DNA of 64,000 bases from Shimia sediminis (GCF_003990645.1 NZ_RYZK01000011.1:62001-126000); one strand, 5' to 3'; shown: positions 53,419 to 62,932, counted from the first letter of the stretch. Program-made: numbers and translations. The notes: generated by a model from the letters alone, not told the origin.

Positions 53419-54228
53419 TTACTCCAACGCCTGAGACGGATCGATGCCCACCCGCTCGCACATGCGTGCGGCGTAAGAATTGGGCAGAGGCGCGTTCTTG
53501 CGCCACCAGGGCTTGGTCCCATTGGTATAAAGATGCACTGAAAGCGTCGCATCGGTGAACCACCCCTCAACCCGGCCGTGCGGATCGTAGAAAATGTCGT
53601 TCAGCTGAAACGGTACGGGATAAAGAACGTCACTGGTCATCGCCTTTTCCATATGACCGGTCTTTTTCACGTAATGCGTAAAGGCCTGCGGCCCAAAGGC
53701 GGTGCGCTCTGTCTTGTAGATGCGGACGGGCAAGGGCAGATCAGGGTTCTGGCGGTCCATCTTGCGGCGCTGGTTCTTGTTCCACCACTCGGGATAGTCT
53801 GGCAGGTTCTCATAGTAGTCGAGAAGCGCATCCATCAACTCGCCGGTTTGCGGAATAGAGACGACACCACAATTCAGCGCGCCGCGCATGCCGTGCCCGG
53901 CAAAGATATACTCCCACTCATCGGGAAACGGCTTTTCGCAGAAGGCGTCGCAATCGATCCAGATCGCGTTGGTTTTCTGGATCATCTTGTAGCGAAAGAC
54001 ATTCGACAGAAAGCTGGCCGAGGTCTGGCCGACAACATCCATGTCGATGTCCATGATCTCGGTCGCGGGGCGAATTTCCACACCTTCCGGCGCGTTGGTC
54101 ACATTGTCCGTGCAGTACAATATGGTCGGGTGCCCCTGCAAAAGGTGCGACTTGAGGCACAGCTGGTTCAAATAATGAAGTTTTTCGCCAATCCAAAGCG
54201 ATGCCACTGGGCGTCTGTTCAGTTCCAT
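53419..54228 (-). CDS. Glycosyltransferase-like protein
   Basis: 269 residues. An N-terminal segment WIGEKLHYLNQLCLKSHLLQGHPTILYCTD and the metal-binding DCD in TNAIWIDCDAFCEKPFP (about residue 95), with the SASFLSNVFRYKMIQK acceptor helix, match GT32-like/alpha-1,4-N-acetylglucosaminyltransferase domains. ALNCGVVSIPQ and FGPQAFTHYV follow in the expected places. No membrane segments. It precedes the GT-methyltransferase-like gene by 18 bases on the same strand, so the pair is probably co-transcribed. Confidence 0.72.
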   Translation of the reverse strand: MELNRRPVASLWIGEKLHYLNQLCLKSHLLQGHPTILYCTDNVTNAPEGVEIRPATEIMDIDMDVVGQTSASFLSNVFRYKMIQKTNAIWIDCDAFCEKPFPDEWEYIFAGHGMRGALNCGVVSIPQTGELMDALLDYYENLPDYPEWWNKNQRRKMDRQNPDLPLPVRIYKTERTAFGPQAFTHYVKKTGHMEKAMTSDVLYPVPFQLNDIFYDPHGRVEGWFTDATLSVHLYTNGTKPWWRKNAPLPNSYAARMCERVGIDPSQALE

Positions 54229-54410
54229 GTCTACTCGATGCCTACATTCAGTTACTAGATAATGGGCGGCTTATTGTTTTTCATAGATCAATAGCCCGCA
54301 ACCAGGCTCAGGTCCATCTTGCATGACGGCGAATTCTGCGGATTGATCCCAAAAAGCGGGCCAACTCGGCATTTTGGGGAAACCCGTCTCGCACAAAAGA
54401 CAGCGAGGCT

Positions 54411-55439
54411 CTAAAGCTGCTTCAAGCGTTTTTCAAAGAACGGTGCATGCATCCGATTGGTCACGTTCTGGCAAATGATCCTTTCAAAAAGGGTACGATT
54501 GCTACGCTGGTTCTTGCGCAGCAAATGCCTGAGATAGGGTCGAAAATCACGCCGCTTTCTGAGCTTGGCATTTAGGTTCTGGAAGGCCGGTTGCTCGGAC
54601 ATCGCCTCTTCAATAACCGCATTGTGCAAGCCTAGTTGGCGAATGAAGGTGGCCGTACTTGGCGCCATAAGCCGGCAGTTCAGCACAAAACATGTGTTTT
54701 CTGACCTCTGATGGTCGTGTCGTGGGTGATACTGGCAAGGGTCCATAATAAGCACCAGCTGCTCGATGGCCTTGAGGGCCTCTTGCAAACCTTGTGACGG
54801 AATGCCTGCCACGCCCTGCCCTTTGGCAGGGTCGTTCGTAGCCGCCGTTATCGTGACAAGGTCCTGCGGAGGGTCCACAGCAATAACCGATGCGTGCTGA
54901 ATATAGGCTGAGAACATGCAGGCGAGGCTGCCCAGGTCTTGCGCACCGTACAATGCAGCCCGCGTGTGGCGGGAAAACAGGCCATCCTCTGTCAGCTCTT
55001 CAAAATAGCCAAAAATGTCCTTGGTGTAGTTTTCCGTGGTTTTGTTGATCGCAAAGCACAGGTAGCTCCACCCGTTTTCCTCGGCGAGCTCCCACCCTGT
55101 CGGCAAGCGATCTCTGGAACGTCCAACAATGTCGTCAACAAATTCGAAGACGACCAACAGCTTGTTTCCGCGCTCAATAACAATCGCGAAATCATCCATG
55201 TTCAGATATTCGACAAAGCCGGCATCCCAGTTGGCCAGGCAATCGTCCATCGCATCACCCCAGAGATAGGTGCTTGTTGCCTCACTGAGATGCTCTTTGA
55301 GTTCGGACGTGTCCATTGGGTCGTAACCTTTACCAAAATCGTTCAAATCGCGCGCACCAAACCAAAGTAACCCACTTTTGGTGAACAAAGTACTCCCGCT
55401 CTTTAAAGCGAAGCGCAGGGTGTTTCGCAACAGCCCCAC
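54411..55439 (-). CDS. Hypothetical protein resembling a degenerate alpha/beta hydrolase
   Basis: 342 residues. The layout suggests an alpha/beta-hydrolase fold of a type found in roseobacter glycan clusters: KLLVVFEFVDDI strand, GWELAEENGWSYLCFA, then RAALYGAQDLGSLACMFSAYIQHASVIAVDPP. The last segment sits where a nucleophile elbow (GxSxG) would be, but reads GAQDLG with no Ser or Cys. A C-terminal basic helical tail follows (LRKRRDFRPYLRHLLRKNQRSNRTLFERI). It may be a non-catalytic family member. Start is GTG 55439. It heads the leftward glycosyltransferase series, 182 bases upstream. Confidence 0.55.
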   Translation of the reverse strand: MGLLRNTLRFALKSGSTLFTKSGLLWFGARDLNDFGKGYDPMDTSELKEHLSEATSTYLWGDAMDDCLANWDAGFVEYLNMDDFAIVIERGNKLLVVFEFVDDIVGRSRDRLPTGWELAEENGWSYLCFAINKTTENYTKDIFGYFEELTEDGLFSRHTRAALYGAQDLGSLACMFSAYIQHASVIAVDPPQDLVTITAATNDPAKGQGVAGIPSQGLQEALKAIEQLVLIMDPCQYHPRHDHQRSENTCFVLNCRLMAPSTATFIRQLGLHNAVIEEAMSEQPAFQNLNAKLRKRRDFRPYLRHLLRKNQRSNRTLFERIICQNVTNRMHAPFFEKRLKQL

Positions 55440-55753
55440 GAAACCAATTCAAGGTGTCAGAGGATCGACGTTCTTTTTTCCGCGGCCCATACTGCCAACT
55501 TGAAAGCAAGGCTTGGAACATAATCAGTGGCAGCTTAAGGTCTGCAAAGTGCCAGAGGCATCAACACTCATGCTGCGAAATGGTATCGGCATTTGGCCTT
55601 GGTTTTGTTGAGGACTACTAATGAAGCGCGTTGTGTTTTTGGGTGTGAAACGAGATTGAACGTGTCAAATCATGCAAGAGCTACATCCCGAACCGATCCA
55701 AAACACCCTATTTCAATCCAAGTAAATTGCTCAATTCGGAAAATGATGCACCA
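55440..55753. promoter_or_regulatory. Gene-free divergent region
   Basis: 314 bases of lower GC content between the leftward hydrolase-like gene and the rightward sulfatase gene. It should carry both promoters. A 12-codon frame (55621-55659) behind GAGGA is present but unsupported. No clear operator or hairpin was seen. Confidence 0.4.
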
Positions 55754-57097
55754 ATGACAAGCACGTCCAGAAAGAACATTCTTTTCATCAGTTTCGATGA
55801 TTGCATCAGCTACCCGAAGTACCGCAACAGCTTTGGCGAAGCTTTGCAGACTCCCAATCTGGATCGTATCGCGGACCGCGCAACCTTTTTTGACTCGGCC
55901 TATTGCCAATCACCCGTCTGCGGACCCTCGCGCGCCAGTTTCATGACCGCAAAAACGTCGCATCAGCTGGGCATTTTCGACAACACAATTGATGTTTTCG
56001 AACGCGCCGACCCAACGGACATCTGGTCCTACAAGCTCAAGCAAAACGGTTATTTCTGCTCGTCCGGCGGCAAAATCCATCATGGCTACAAGCCACTGAA
56101 ACGGCGCCATCACAATGTCATTTACTCTGATGAGCAGAAGCGTTTCACAGACGATTTTTCCCTGCCGCCGGATGTAGAAAAACGCAAAGACAGAGGCATT
56201 CGTGGCGGGTGGTCCACCACCAACGAGGCGGATGACCACATCTATTATGACTGGCAGGTCGCTGAGTCCGCGATCGGCTTCCTTGAAAACTATGACAAGG
56301 ACGAGCCCTTTTACCGCGAAGTCGGGTTTTTCAGCCCGCACGGACCCCGCTTTACGCCCGCCCGCTTTAAAGACCTGTACAACTGGAAAAACTTTCAGAG
56401 ACCCGAGGAATGGGATGAGGGGTTTGACAAGCACCCCTTTTCTGAAGAGCACATGCCCCAGACCCCGGACCTGGAGAAAGGCAATGAGAATTGGTGGCGC
56501 TACAATGTGCGCAACTACTTTGCTGGCCTCAGTCACGGCGATTATCATCTGGGCCGGATCTGGGATGCGCTGCAAAACTCGCGATTTGCCAAGAATACCA
56601 TTGTCGTCATCGTATCTGACCATGGCTTTCTGCTCGGAGTCAGGAACAGGTTCTACAAAAGCACGATCTGGGAGCAGTCGGCAGGTGTGCCCATGATGAT
56701 CTTTGATCCGGATCAGGATACGCCGCAAGTTGTCGATGACCCGGTTGCCTTACTGGATGTGGGGCCAACGGTACTGGACTATGCCGGTCTGGACCCTCTT
56801 GCGGATTGCGTCGGGCGCTCGCTGAAACCGCAGGTCCAGGGTGCCTCGAACCCCGATCGGGTCATCCCGACGTTCCGCTTTGACAATGTTTCCATTCGCA
56901 AGGGGCACTATCGGCTTGCGCGCTATATGGACGGGACAACGCAGCTTTTTGATCTGAGAGAAGACATCTGGAATTACAACGATCTGGGCCGGGATCACCC
57001 GGAATACGTTCCAATGCGCGACGCCATGATTGAAACCTGTGCCGACTATGGTTTGACATTGGGGCTGCGGGATTTCGAACCTTCACCGGCTCAATAG
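55754..57097 (+). CDS. Sulfatase without signal peptide
   Basis: 447 residues. The metal site NILFISFDDC, formylglycine motif CGPSR (Cys 56) in SPVCGPSRASFMT, the segment GGKIHHG and VIVSDHGFLLG place it in the sulfatase family, nearest in layout to choline-/iduronate-sulfatase types. FGE-type maturation of the Cys is expected. There is no signal peptide or RTX tail, so it is probably cytoplasmic, unlike the other two sulfatases here. The ATG at 55754 is chosen over TTG 55727. The following glycosyltransferase starts 12 bases downstream, indicating an operon. Confidence 0.87.
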   Translation: MTSTSRKNILFISFDDCISYPKYRNSFGEALQTPNLDRIADRATFFDSAYCQSPVCGPSRASFMTAKTSHQLGIFDNTIDVFERADPTDIWSYKLKQNGYFCSSGGKIHHGYKPLKRRHHNVIYSDEQKRFTDDFSLPPDVEKRKDRGIRGGWSTTNEADDHIYYDWQVAESAIGFLENYDKDEPFYREVGFFSPHGPRFTPARFKDLYNWKNFQRPEEWDEGFDKHPFSEEHMPQTPDLEKGNENWWRYNVRNYFAGLSHGDYHLGRIWDALQNSRFAKNTIVVIVSDHGFLLGVRNRFYKSTIWEQSAGVPMMIFDPDQDTPQVVDDPVALLDVGPTVLDYAGLDPLADCVGRSLKPQVQGASNPDRVIPTFRFDNVSIRKGHYRLARYMDGTTQLFDLREDIWNYNDLGRDHPEYVPMRDAMIETCADYGLTLGLRDFEPSPAQ

Positions 57098-57109
57098 GCG
57101 CGAGGCAAT

Positions 57110-58000
57110 ATGGATAAGACCAAAAAACCGCTCGGCATCGTCTCGATGGTCTACGAAGACTATGACCTGCTCGAAAGGTGGTACAATTATTACGGCGCGC
57201 AGGTCGGGCCGGAGAACCTTTTTGTCTATAGCCACGGCAATGATCCCAAGCACCGCGAGATCGCAAAAGACGCCAGTGTCATGAACGTTCCGCGCGATCC
57301 GCAGATGGTCAAATTCGACCGCCGCCGCTGGACCATGCTCAGCGCTTTTACCAGTGGCATGCTGCAATTCTACAACTGGTTTCTGACAACAGACATCGAC
57401 GAACTGGTCGTGGTGGATCCGGATGTGGCGCCCGGTTTGGTGCCATATCTCGAACAGACCTATCCCGACCTGAGAACCGCACCGCCTAGCATCAGCCCCT
57501 TTGCGCTCAACATCGTGCATGTCCCCGAAGAAGAGCCTGACCCGATTGAACGCGGCAAACCTGTTTTGGCCAGTCGTCGGTTCTACGCGCCCAGCCGCGT
57601 CTACAGCAAACCCATTCTCGTGCGGCAACCGGTGATGTTTGGTCCCGGTGCGCATCGTAACAATCTGGGGCCGCGCACGTTGTCCGACGACCTTTACCTC
57701 GTGCATCTCAAATACTTTGACGTCGATGAAATGACAGATCGGGCCATGCGCCAGACGCGGCTGCTGGAACAGATGGACTCAGGCGCAGACACGCCTGCCC
57801 ATGTATGGAGCAAGACGTTGGAAGACTACCAGAAGATCCGGGCCAACCATACGCTGGGGCCAGAAGATATCACGCTGCCGGAAATCCGGCGAAAAATGGC
57901 GCGTAGGCAGAAACAAAAGTTCACCGATCAATATATCTGGGGGCAGTTCGCAAATACGCAGCTTTACCAGATACCAAAGCGGTTTTCGCAGCTTGTATGA
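57110..58000 (+). CDS. Glycosyltransferase (Glyco_tranf_2_4/GT92-like)
   Basis: 296 residues. The start KPLGIVSMVYEDYDLLERWYNYYGAQVGPENLFVYSHGNDPKH resembles the N-terminal domain of the GT fused protein at 51.6-53.4 kb. The metal-binding motif is DIDEL in WFLTTDIDELVVVDPD (about residue 98), followed by a basic C-terminal tail (IRRKMARRQKQKFTDQYIWGQF). It has no membrane segments. Co-directional with, and 12 bases after, the signal-less sulfatase. Sugar specificity unknown. Confidence 0.8.
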   Translation: MDKTKKPLGIVSMVYEDYDLLERWYNYYGAQVGPENLFVYSHGNDPKHREIAKDASVMNVPRDPQMVKFDRRRWTMLSAFTSGMLQFYNWFLTTDIDELVVVDPDVAPGLVPYLEQTYPDLRTAPPSISPFALNIVHVPEEEPDPIERGKPVLASRRFYAPSRVYSKPILVRQPVMFGPGAHRNNLGPRTLSDDLYLVHLKYFDVDEMTDRAMRQTRLLEQMDSGADTPAHVWSKTLEDYQKIRANHTLGPEDITLPEIRRKMARRQKQKFTDQYIWGQFANTQLYQIPKRFSQLV

Positions 58001-58060
58001 AAACACAACAAGCCGGCGTCATCGCACAACGACAGTTTCAGAAACAGGATCACGATTCCG

Positions 58061-58405
58061 ATGATTGAACGCCTTCATACCGCCCAGCGCATGAGCAAGA
58101 TCGTAAAACACAACAGCACCGTCTATCTTTGCGGCCAGGTCGGCGCAGGAGACGACGTGGCAGAGCAAACGCGGGATTGTCTGGCGCGTGTGGATGCGCT
58201 GCTGGCCGAGGCTGGTACAGACAACAAACATATTCTGCAGGCGATTATCTGGCTCGCGGATATGGCTGATTTCGCTGAGATGAATGCAGTATGGGATGCC
58301 TGGGTGCCCGAAGGCCACGCGCCAGCACGCGCCTGTGGCGAGGCCAAGCTGGCGCGCGAGGCGTTAAAGGTTGAAATCATCGTGACTGCGGCGATGCCTG
58401 AGTAA
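58061..58405 (+). CDS. RidA/YjgF family protein
   Basis: 114-residue RidA-like protein. RidA enzymes hydrolyse reactive enamine/imine intermediates in the cytosol; other subfamilies have different roles. Motifs include [17 protein letters not shown], the helix [43 protein letters not shown], and [23 protein letters not shown]. The conserved Arg of the active site is in [11 protein letters not shown]. It lies 60 bases after the glycosyltransferase gene on the same strand; a link to the polysaccharide is not evident. Confidence 0.88.
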   Translation: MIERLHTAQRMSKIVKHNSTVYLCGQVGAGDDVAEQTRDCLARVDALLAEAGTDNKHILQAIIWLADMADFAEMNAVWDAWVPEGHAPARACGEAKLAREALKVEIIVTAAMPE

Positions 58406-58500
58406 GGACGCGCTGACAGCATCGCAGGTTGAAACGTCGCGTTTCATTTGCCTGTGCACCGGTTCCGCGCCCATAGTCCACCAAGGACAAGGAGAGGCGC

Positions 58501-60021
58501 ATGACCGACCGGGTACATGATTTTGTAAGGACAGCAGCAGAGGCCACGCCGGACCGGCTGGCCATGATTGCCGAGGATGGCCGTCAGCTGACCTGGGCCG
58601 AGCTGTGGCAGGCGGTCGGCGATGCGCACGAACAGTTGCAGCACCATGGTGTGCAGCCCGGCGACCGGGTTGTTTTGGTGCTGGAAAACTGTCCCGAAAT
58701 TGTCGCGTTTTTCTTTGCAACCAGCCTGCTGGATGCCGCAGCCGTTGCGATCAATGCCCGCATGACCGGCACAGAGCTAAACCGCCTCGTGGCGCATTCG
58801 GACCCAAGCGCGATTGTGTTTTCGACATCCGTGACTGGACCGTCGGAAACCCATGCTCAGGCTTTTGGCGCAGCACCGGTGTCCGGTCTGTTTGGGTCAG
58901 TGCATATCTCCAACCGCGCGGGCAGTACGCCAGAACCCTGTTACGAAGCCGCAGAAGAGCAGGTCGCGCTGCTGCTATATACTTCTGGCACAACGGGAAC
59001 GCCCAAGGCCGCGATGTTGACGCATCAAAACCTGATGGCAGGGGCGCGGGCCTCGGTTGATATGCGGGGAATGAGTGACGGGGACATGACCTATCTGGCA
59101 CTGCCGCTGTCACATATCTTTGGCCTCGTGACCCTGTGTGCCGTGTGTTGCGCGCGTGGTGCGCTGCGGCTCGAGGCTCGGTTTTCGGCAGCCCGGCTAT
59201 ACGACGCCCTGCAAAACGACGTGACCCTGCTGCCTGCCGTTCCGCAGATGCACGCCCATTTGTTTCACTATGCCCGCGAGCATGGCATGGCGCGCTACGA
59301 CAAGGGGATCTTGCGCTATGTCTCTTCGGGCGGTGCGCCGCTGGATCCAACCTGGAAGCACGAAGCCGAGGCGTTTTACGGGCTGCCCCTGCAAAACGGC
59401 TATGGGTTGACGGAATGTGCGGCAGGGGTTTGTGCCACGCGCAGCGAAATGTCGGACCCGGACGTAAGTGTCGGCGTACCCATGCTGGAAAGCGAGCTGT
59501 TTCTGGACAAGGACGTTGAAGGGGCTGATCCACAACAGGGCATCGGAGAGGTGCTGGTACGTGGCCCGCAGGTGATGAAAGGCTATTTTCGAGACCCCGA
59601 GCAAACAGCCCAGGTTCTGAAGAACGGCGTGTTCAGAACCGGCGATCTGGGGCGGTTTGACGAAGAGGGACGCTTGCATATTGTCGGGCGCAGCAAAGAG
59701 TTGATTATCCGCTCCGGGTTCAACGTCTATCCGGTCGAGATCGAGGCCGCCCTGACCGAACATCCCGACGTCATCGTGGCCGGTGTTGTTGGCCGGTCAG
59801 TGGAGGGCAACGAAGAGGTATTGGCCTTTGTAAAAACCTCCCCTGACAGTGGTCTGCAGGAAGAGGCCTTGCGAGCGCACCTGTCCGAGCGACTTGCCCC
59901 CTATAAGCGCCCAAGCAAGATCGTGATTGCACATGATCTGCCCGCGGCGCCTACCGGCAAGATCCTCAAGGCAAAGCTGATCCCACATTTTGCAGATATT
60001 CTGGACAAAGAGGGTGCTTGA
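58501..60021 (+). CDS. AMP-dependent synthetase/ligase (acyl-CoA-synthetase-like)
   Basis: 506-residue member of the ANL superfamily, which activates carboxylates as acyl-adenylates and usually transfers them to CoA. The P-loop is LLYTSGTTGTPKAAMLTHQN (about residues 157-176), the second motif NGYGLTECAAG, then RTGDLGRFDEEGRLHIVGRSKELIIRSGFNVYPVEIE (in parts), and the C-terminal catalytic Lys in PAAPTGKILKAKL. It resembles medium/long-chain fatty acyl-CoA ligases. A strong AAGGAG site precedes the ATG. The adjacent serine-hydrolase gene runs in the same direction, 66 bases downstream. Confidence 0.9.
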   Translation: MTDRVHDFVRTAAEATPDRLAMIAEDGRQLTWAELWQAVGDAHEQLQHHGVQPGDRVVLVLENCPEIVAFFFATSLLDAAAVAINARMTGTELNRLVAHSDPSAIVFSTSVTGPSETHAQAFGAAPVSGLFGSVHISNRAGSTPEPCYEAAEEQVALLLYTSGTTGTPKAAMLTHQNLMAGARASVDMRGMSDGDMTYLALPLSHIFGLVTLCAVCCARGALRLEARFSAARLYDALQNDVTLLPAVPQMHAHLFHYAREHGMARYDKGILRYVSSGGAPLDPTWKHEAEAFYGLPLQNGYGLTECAAGVCATRSEMSDPDVSVGVPMLESELFLDKDVEGADPQQGIGEVLVRGPQVMKGYFRDPEQTAQVLKNGVFRTGDLGRFDEEGRLHIVGRSKELIIRSGFNVYPVEIEAALTEHPDVIVAGVVGRSVEGNEEVLAFVKTSPDSGLQEEALRAHLSERLAPYKRPSKIVIAHDLPAAPTGKILKAKLIPHFADILDKEGA

Positions 60022-60087
60022 CCCCACCGACTGCTTTTGTGAGCCTGCGGAAACGGTTATGCCGAAGAACCAGAGCAGGGGCACCAC

Positions 60088-61314
60088 ATGGCAACAAATG
60101 GCTTCGACGCCGAGAAACTGAACCGCATTCGGGGGTGGATGCAGGGGTACGTGGACGACCGCAAATTCGCCGGGTGCAGCATGTTGATTGCCAAGGGCGG
60201 ACAAGAGGCGTTCTTTCACGCCGCTGGTCAGCGCGATATGGAACATGGGTTGCCGTTTGAACGCGACACGGTCGTGCGGCTTTATTCGATGACCAAGCCG
60301 CTGACGGCGGTGGCGCTGATGATGTTGGTGGAAAAGGGACTGTTTCACCTTGATTTGCCTGTCAGCGCCTTTCTCCCGGAATTTTCCGAGATGCAGGCTC
60401 TGGTGCCCGGTGCAACTCGCATTGATCAGGTCGAGGCCGCACCTTGCCCCACACTGCACCAGTTGATGACCCATACGGCCGGTCTGAGCTATCCGTTCAA
60501 TCCCGGCGTTTTGGCAGAGGCGATGAACGCCGAGGATCTCATTTTCGGCCCCAGTCAGGGACTTTTGGGCGATATGGTGGATCGTGTTGCGAGGCTTCCG
60601 TTGGCATTTCAGCCCGGCCAGCGCTGGGAATATTCCGTAGCCATGGATGTAATCGGGCGCGTGGTTGAAGTGGTGTCCGGCCAAAAGCTCGACGCGTTTT
60701 TCGACGAACACATCCTAGGGCCGTTGGACATGACCGAAACCGCGTTTCGTGTCCCGGACCATGCCAAGGACCGATTTGCCGCGCTTTACACGCCGTTGGC
60801 TGGGGATGCGATGGCGTTGAACGCCGCGCGCACCGAGGGCGAAAGCCTGAGATTGGTGGAGTCCCCCCATGGTTCGGCCTTTTTGACCGCTGATATGTTT
60901 TCAGGCGGCGGTGGGCTGGTTGGCACGATCGACGATTTTCTGACATTTTCCGAACTGCTGCGACAGCGTGGGCGCATTGGCGACAAACGGCTTTTGTCTG
61001 AAAGCACGATGAATTTCATGATGCGCAATCATTTGCCGGGCGATATCGCCTCAATGGGGCCGCAGAGTTTTGCTGAACAACCGATGGACGGCATGGGCTT
61101 TGGGCTGGGCGGCGCCGTGGTGCTGGATCCGGCAAGAACACGCACACCGGGATCTGTTGGAGACTTCAGTTGGGGGGGCATGGCGTCGACGTTTTTCTGG
61201 ACTGATCCGATACATGACCTGAGCGTCGTGTTCCTGACCCAGCTGTCACCCTCAAGCTCTTATCCCGCACGATCGGAGATGAAGGCATTGGTGCATGCGG
61301 CTTTGACCGGGTAA
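60088..61314 (+). CDS. Beta-lactamase-fold serine hydrolase (esterase EstB-like)
   Basis: 408 residues of the class C beta-lactamase/penicillin-binding-protein-like family. The nucleophile motif SMTK (Ser ~70) occurs in VRLYSMTKPLTAVALM. The Tyr motif YSV is in RWEYSVAMDVIGRVVEVVSGQ, and the C-terminal GGxx motif region is FGLGGAVVLDP...SVGDFSWGGMASTFFW. Related proteins are esterases or lactamases; substrate is unknown. No signal peptide is evident. It follows the acyl-CoA-synthetase-like gene. Confidence 0.87.
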   Translation: MATNGFDAEKLNRIRGWMQGYVDDRKFAGCSMLIAKGGQEAFFHAAGQRDMEHGLPFERDTVVRLYSMTKPLTAVALMMLVEKGLFHLDLPVSAFLPEFSEMQALVPGATRIDQVEAAPCPTLHQLMTHTAGLSYPFNPGVLAEAMNAEDLIFGPSQGLLGDMVDRVARLPLAFQPGQRWEYSVAMDVIGRVVEVVSGQKLDAFFDEHILGPLDMTETAFRVPDHAKDRFAALYTPLAGDAMALNAARTEGESLRLVESPHGSAFLTADMFSGGGGLVGTIDDFLTFSELLRQRGRIGDKRLLSESTMNFMMRNHLPGDIASMGPQSFAEQPMDGMGFGLGGAVVLDPARTRTPGSVGDFSWGGMASTFFWTDPIHDLSVVFLTQLSPSSSYPARSEMKALVHAALTG

Positions 61315-61391
61315 GGGGCCAGCCCCTCTTGGCCCCGGAGCAAGTCCGGCGCCAATTCACCGCGGGATATTTTTGGCCAAAAGAAGGCTGG

Positions 61392-62183
61392 TCAGACTCG
61401 CAAGAAACGGGCGCTGAGGTTTGTAAGCAGAAAGATCACAGCCGCCACGCAAACGATTGTTGGCCCGGTGGGTGTGTCCCAGAGGAACGAGGCCCGCAGC
61501 CCCGCGAGGGCAGAAAGGCCACCGATCAGGGCGGCGATCAGGGCCATGGCTTCGGGTGTGCGCGACAGGGGGCGCGCGCTTGCGGCAGGGATGATCAGCA
61601 AGGCCACGATGAGCAAGGCACCAACCACCTTGATCGCCACGGCAACCACGATGGCAAGGCCAAGCGTGAGGACCAGCTGTTCGCGTTTCGGGTCAATGCC
61701 ACTGGCATAGGCAAGGTCGGGGTTCAGGGTTGCGGTCAATAGCGCTGACCAGCGCCAGATCGTCAGCACACCAACCAGAGCCGCACCAGCCCAGATCACG
61801 GCAAGGTCCGTGGTGCTGACCGCCAGAATGTCGCCAAAGAGATAGGCGTTGAGGTCAACGCGCACCCCATGCAGAAAGCTGACGGCCACAAGACCAAAGG
61901 CAAGCGCAGAGTGGGCCAGAACCCCCAACAGGGTATCCATGGCATAGCCACGTCCCGAGAGAGTTGAGACGGTCAGCGCCATGATGAGCGCCACGGCCAG
62001 CGCGCCCGCAAAGACCGAAGTCGAGAGCGCAAGTGACAGTGCCACACCCAGAATCGCCGCGTGGGCGGTGGCATCGCCGAAATAGGCCATGCGCCGCCAT
62101 ACCACGAAGCATCCCAAGGGTGCCGCGGCCAATGCAACACCGACGCCAGCAAGCGTTGCGCGGATCAGGAAATCATCAAGCAT
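61392..62183 (-). CDS. znuB: Zinc ABC transporter permease
   Basis: 263-residue inner-membrane permease of the ABC-3 family. Seven to eight hydrophobic helices are visible, with the family sequences GCFVVWRRMAYFGDATAHAAILGVAL near the N terminus, LNAYLFGDILAVS in the middle, and VVGALLIVALLIIPAASARPLS. The ATG at 62183 overlaps the end of znuC by 8 bases. Together with ZnuC and the substrate-binding ZnuA it imports zinc; the neighbouring zur gene and Zur box support Zn over Mn specificity. Confidence 0.93.
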   Translation of the reverse strand: MLDDFLIRATLAGVGVALAAAPLGCFVVWRRMAYFGDATAHAAILGVALSLALSTSVFAGALAVALIMALTVSTLSGRGYAMDTLLGVLAHSALAFGLVAVSFLHGVRVDLNAYLFGDILAVSTTDLAVIWAGAALVGVLTIWRWSALLTATLNPDLAYASGIDPKREQLVLTLGLAIVVAVAIKVVGALLIVALLIIPAASARPLSRTPEAMALIAALIGGLSALAGLRASFLWDTPTGPTIVCVAAVIFLLTNLSARFLRV

Positions 62184-62931
62184 GATCGCAGGCTCCGTGC
62201 TCGTGGCTGTGGTCTGCATGGCTATGGTGGTGGTGGTCATGATCGTGACGGTAAAGTGCCAGGGCACCTTGGGTGCCAGTGCCAAACAGCGCCCGGTACT
62301 CTGGCGCCGAGGCGACAATTTCCGGGGTGCCATGGCAACACACATGCCCGTTCAGGCAAATCACCCGGTCTGACGCGCTCATCACCACATGCAGTTCGTG
62401 GCTGACCATCAGGATGGCGGTTCCAAGCGTGGCGCGCACCTGTTCAATCTGCCGATACAGGCTGGCCGAGCCTGGTTGGTCGAGCCCTGTCGTGGGTTCA
62501 TCGAGGATCAGGAGGTCAGGCTTTTTCAACAGGGCACGCGCCAACAGCACGCGCTGGAATTGCCCTCCGGAAAGGGCCGACATCTGCCGGTTCAGCAGGC
62601 CTTCGACACCTGCCTGTATAAGGGCGGCTTCCATGGCCGCACCACTGTGGCGCAGCGGCAAGCTGAGAAAGCGCCGAACCGTCAGGGGCAGGGTTGAGTC
62701 GATCGACAAGCTTTGAGGTACATAACCCACCCGCAATCCCCTGGCGCGCTCAATGCGGCCCGAACTGGTTTTCTGGGCGCCGATGATGGTGCGCAGCAAC
62801 GTGGTCTTGCCCGAGCCATTTGGACCAACAACCGTGACGATTTCGCCCTCGTCGATCGAGAAATCAACATGTGACAGCGCCTGATGCCCGCCCAATCGCA
62901 CGCCAATATTCGTGAGGGTGATAAGACTCAT
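62176..62931 (-). CDS. znuC: Zinc ABC transporter ATP-binding protein
   Basis: 251-residue cytoplasmic ATPase. Walker A is VGPNGSGKTTLLRT (~residues 38-51), the Q-loop VGYVPQSLS, signature LSGGQFQRVLLARALL, Walker B LLILDEPTTGLD, and the H-loop His is in MVSHELHVV. A histidine-rich C-terminal tail (HDHDHHHHSHADHSHEHG) is typical of ZnuC in this group and probably binds zinc. The start at 62931 is 1 base past the zur stop and precludes a longer frame to 63003. Third-last gene of the zur-znuC-znuB operon direction. Confidence 0.94.
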   Translation of the reverse strand: MSLITLTNIGVRLGGHQALSHVDFSIDEGEIVTVVGPNGSGKTTLLRTIIGAQKTSSGRIERARGLRVGYVPQSLSIDSTLPLTVRRFLSLPLRHSGAAMEAALIQAGVEGLLNRQMSALSGGQFQRVLLARALLKKPDLLILDEPTTGLDQPGSASLYRQIEQVRATLGTAILMVSHELHVVMSASDRVICLNGHVCCHGTPEIVASAPEYRALFGTGTQGALALYRHDHDHHHHSHADHSHEHGACDHA

Positions 62932-62932
62932 G

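Noticed and set aside
55621-55659. 12-codon frame (MKRVVFLGVKRD) behind GAGGA upstream of the second sulfatase
   Set aside because: Too short and unsupported; could be a relic of a lost gene start, but nothing downstream continues it.
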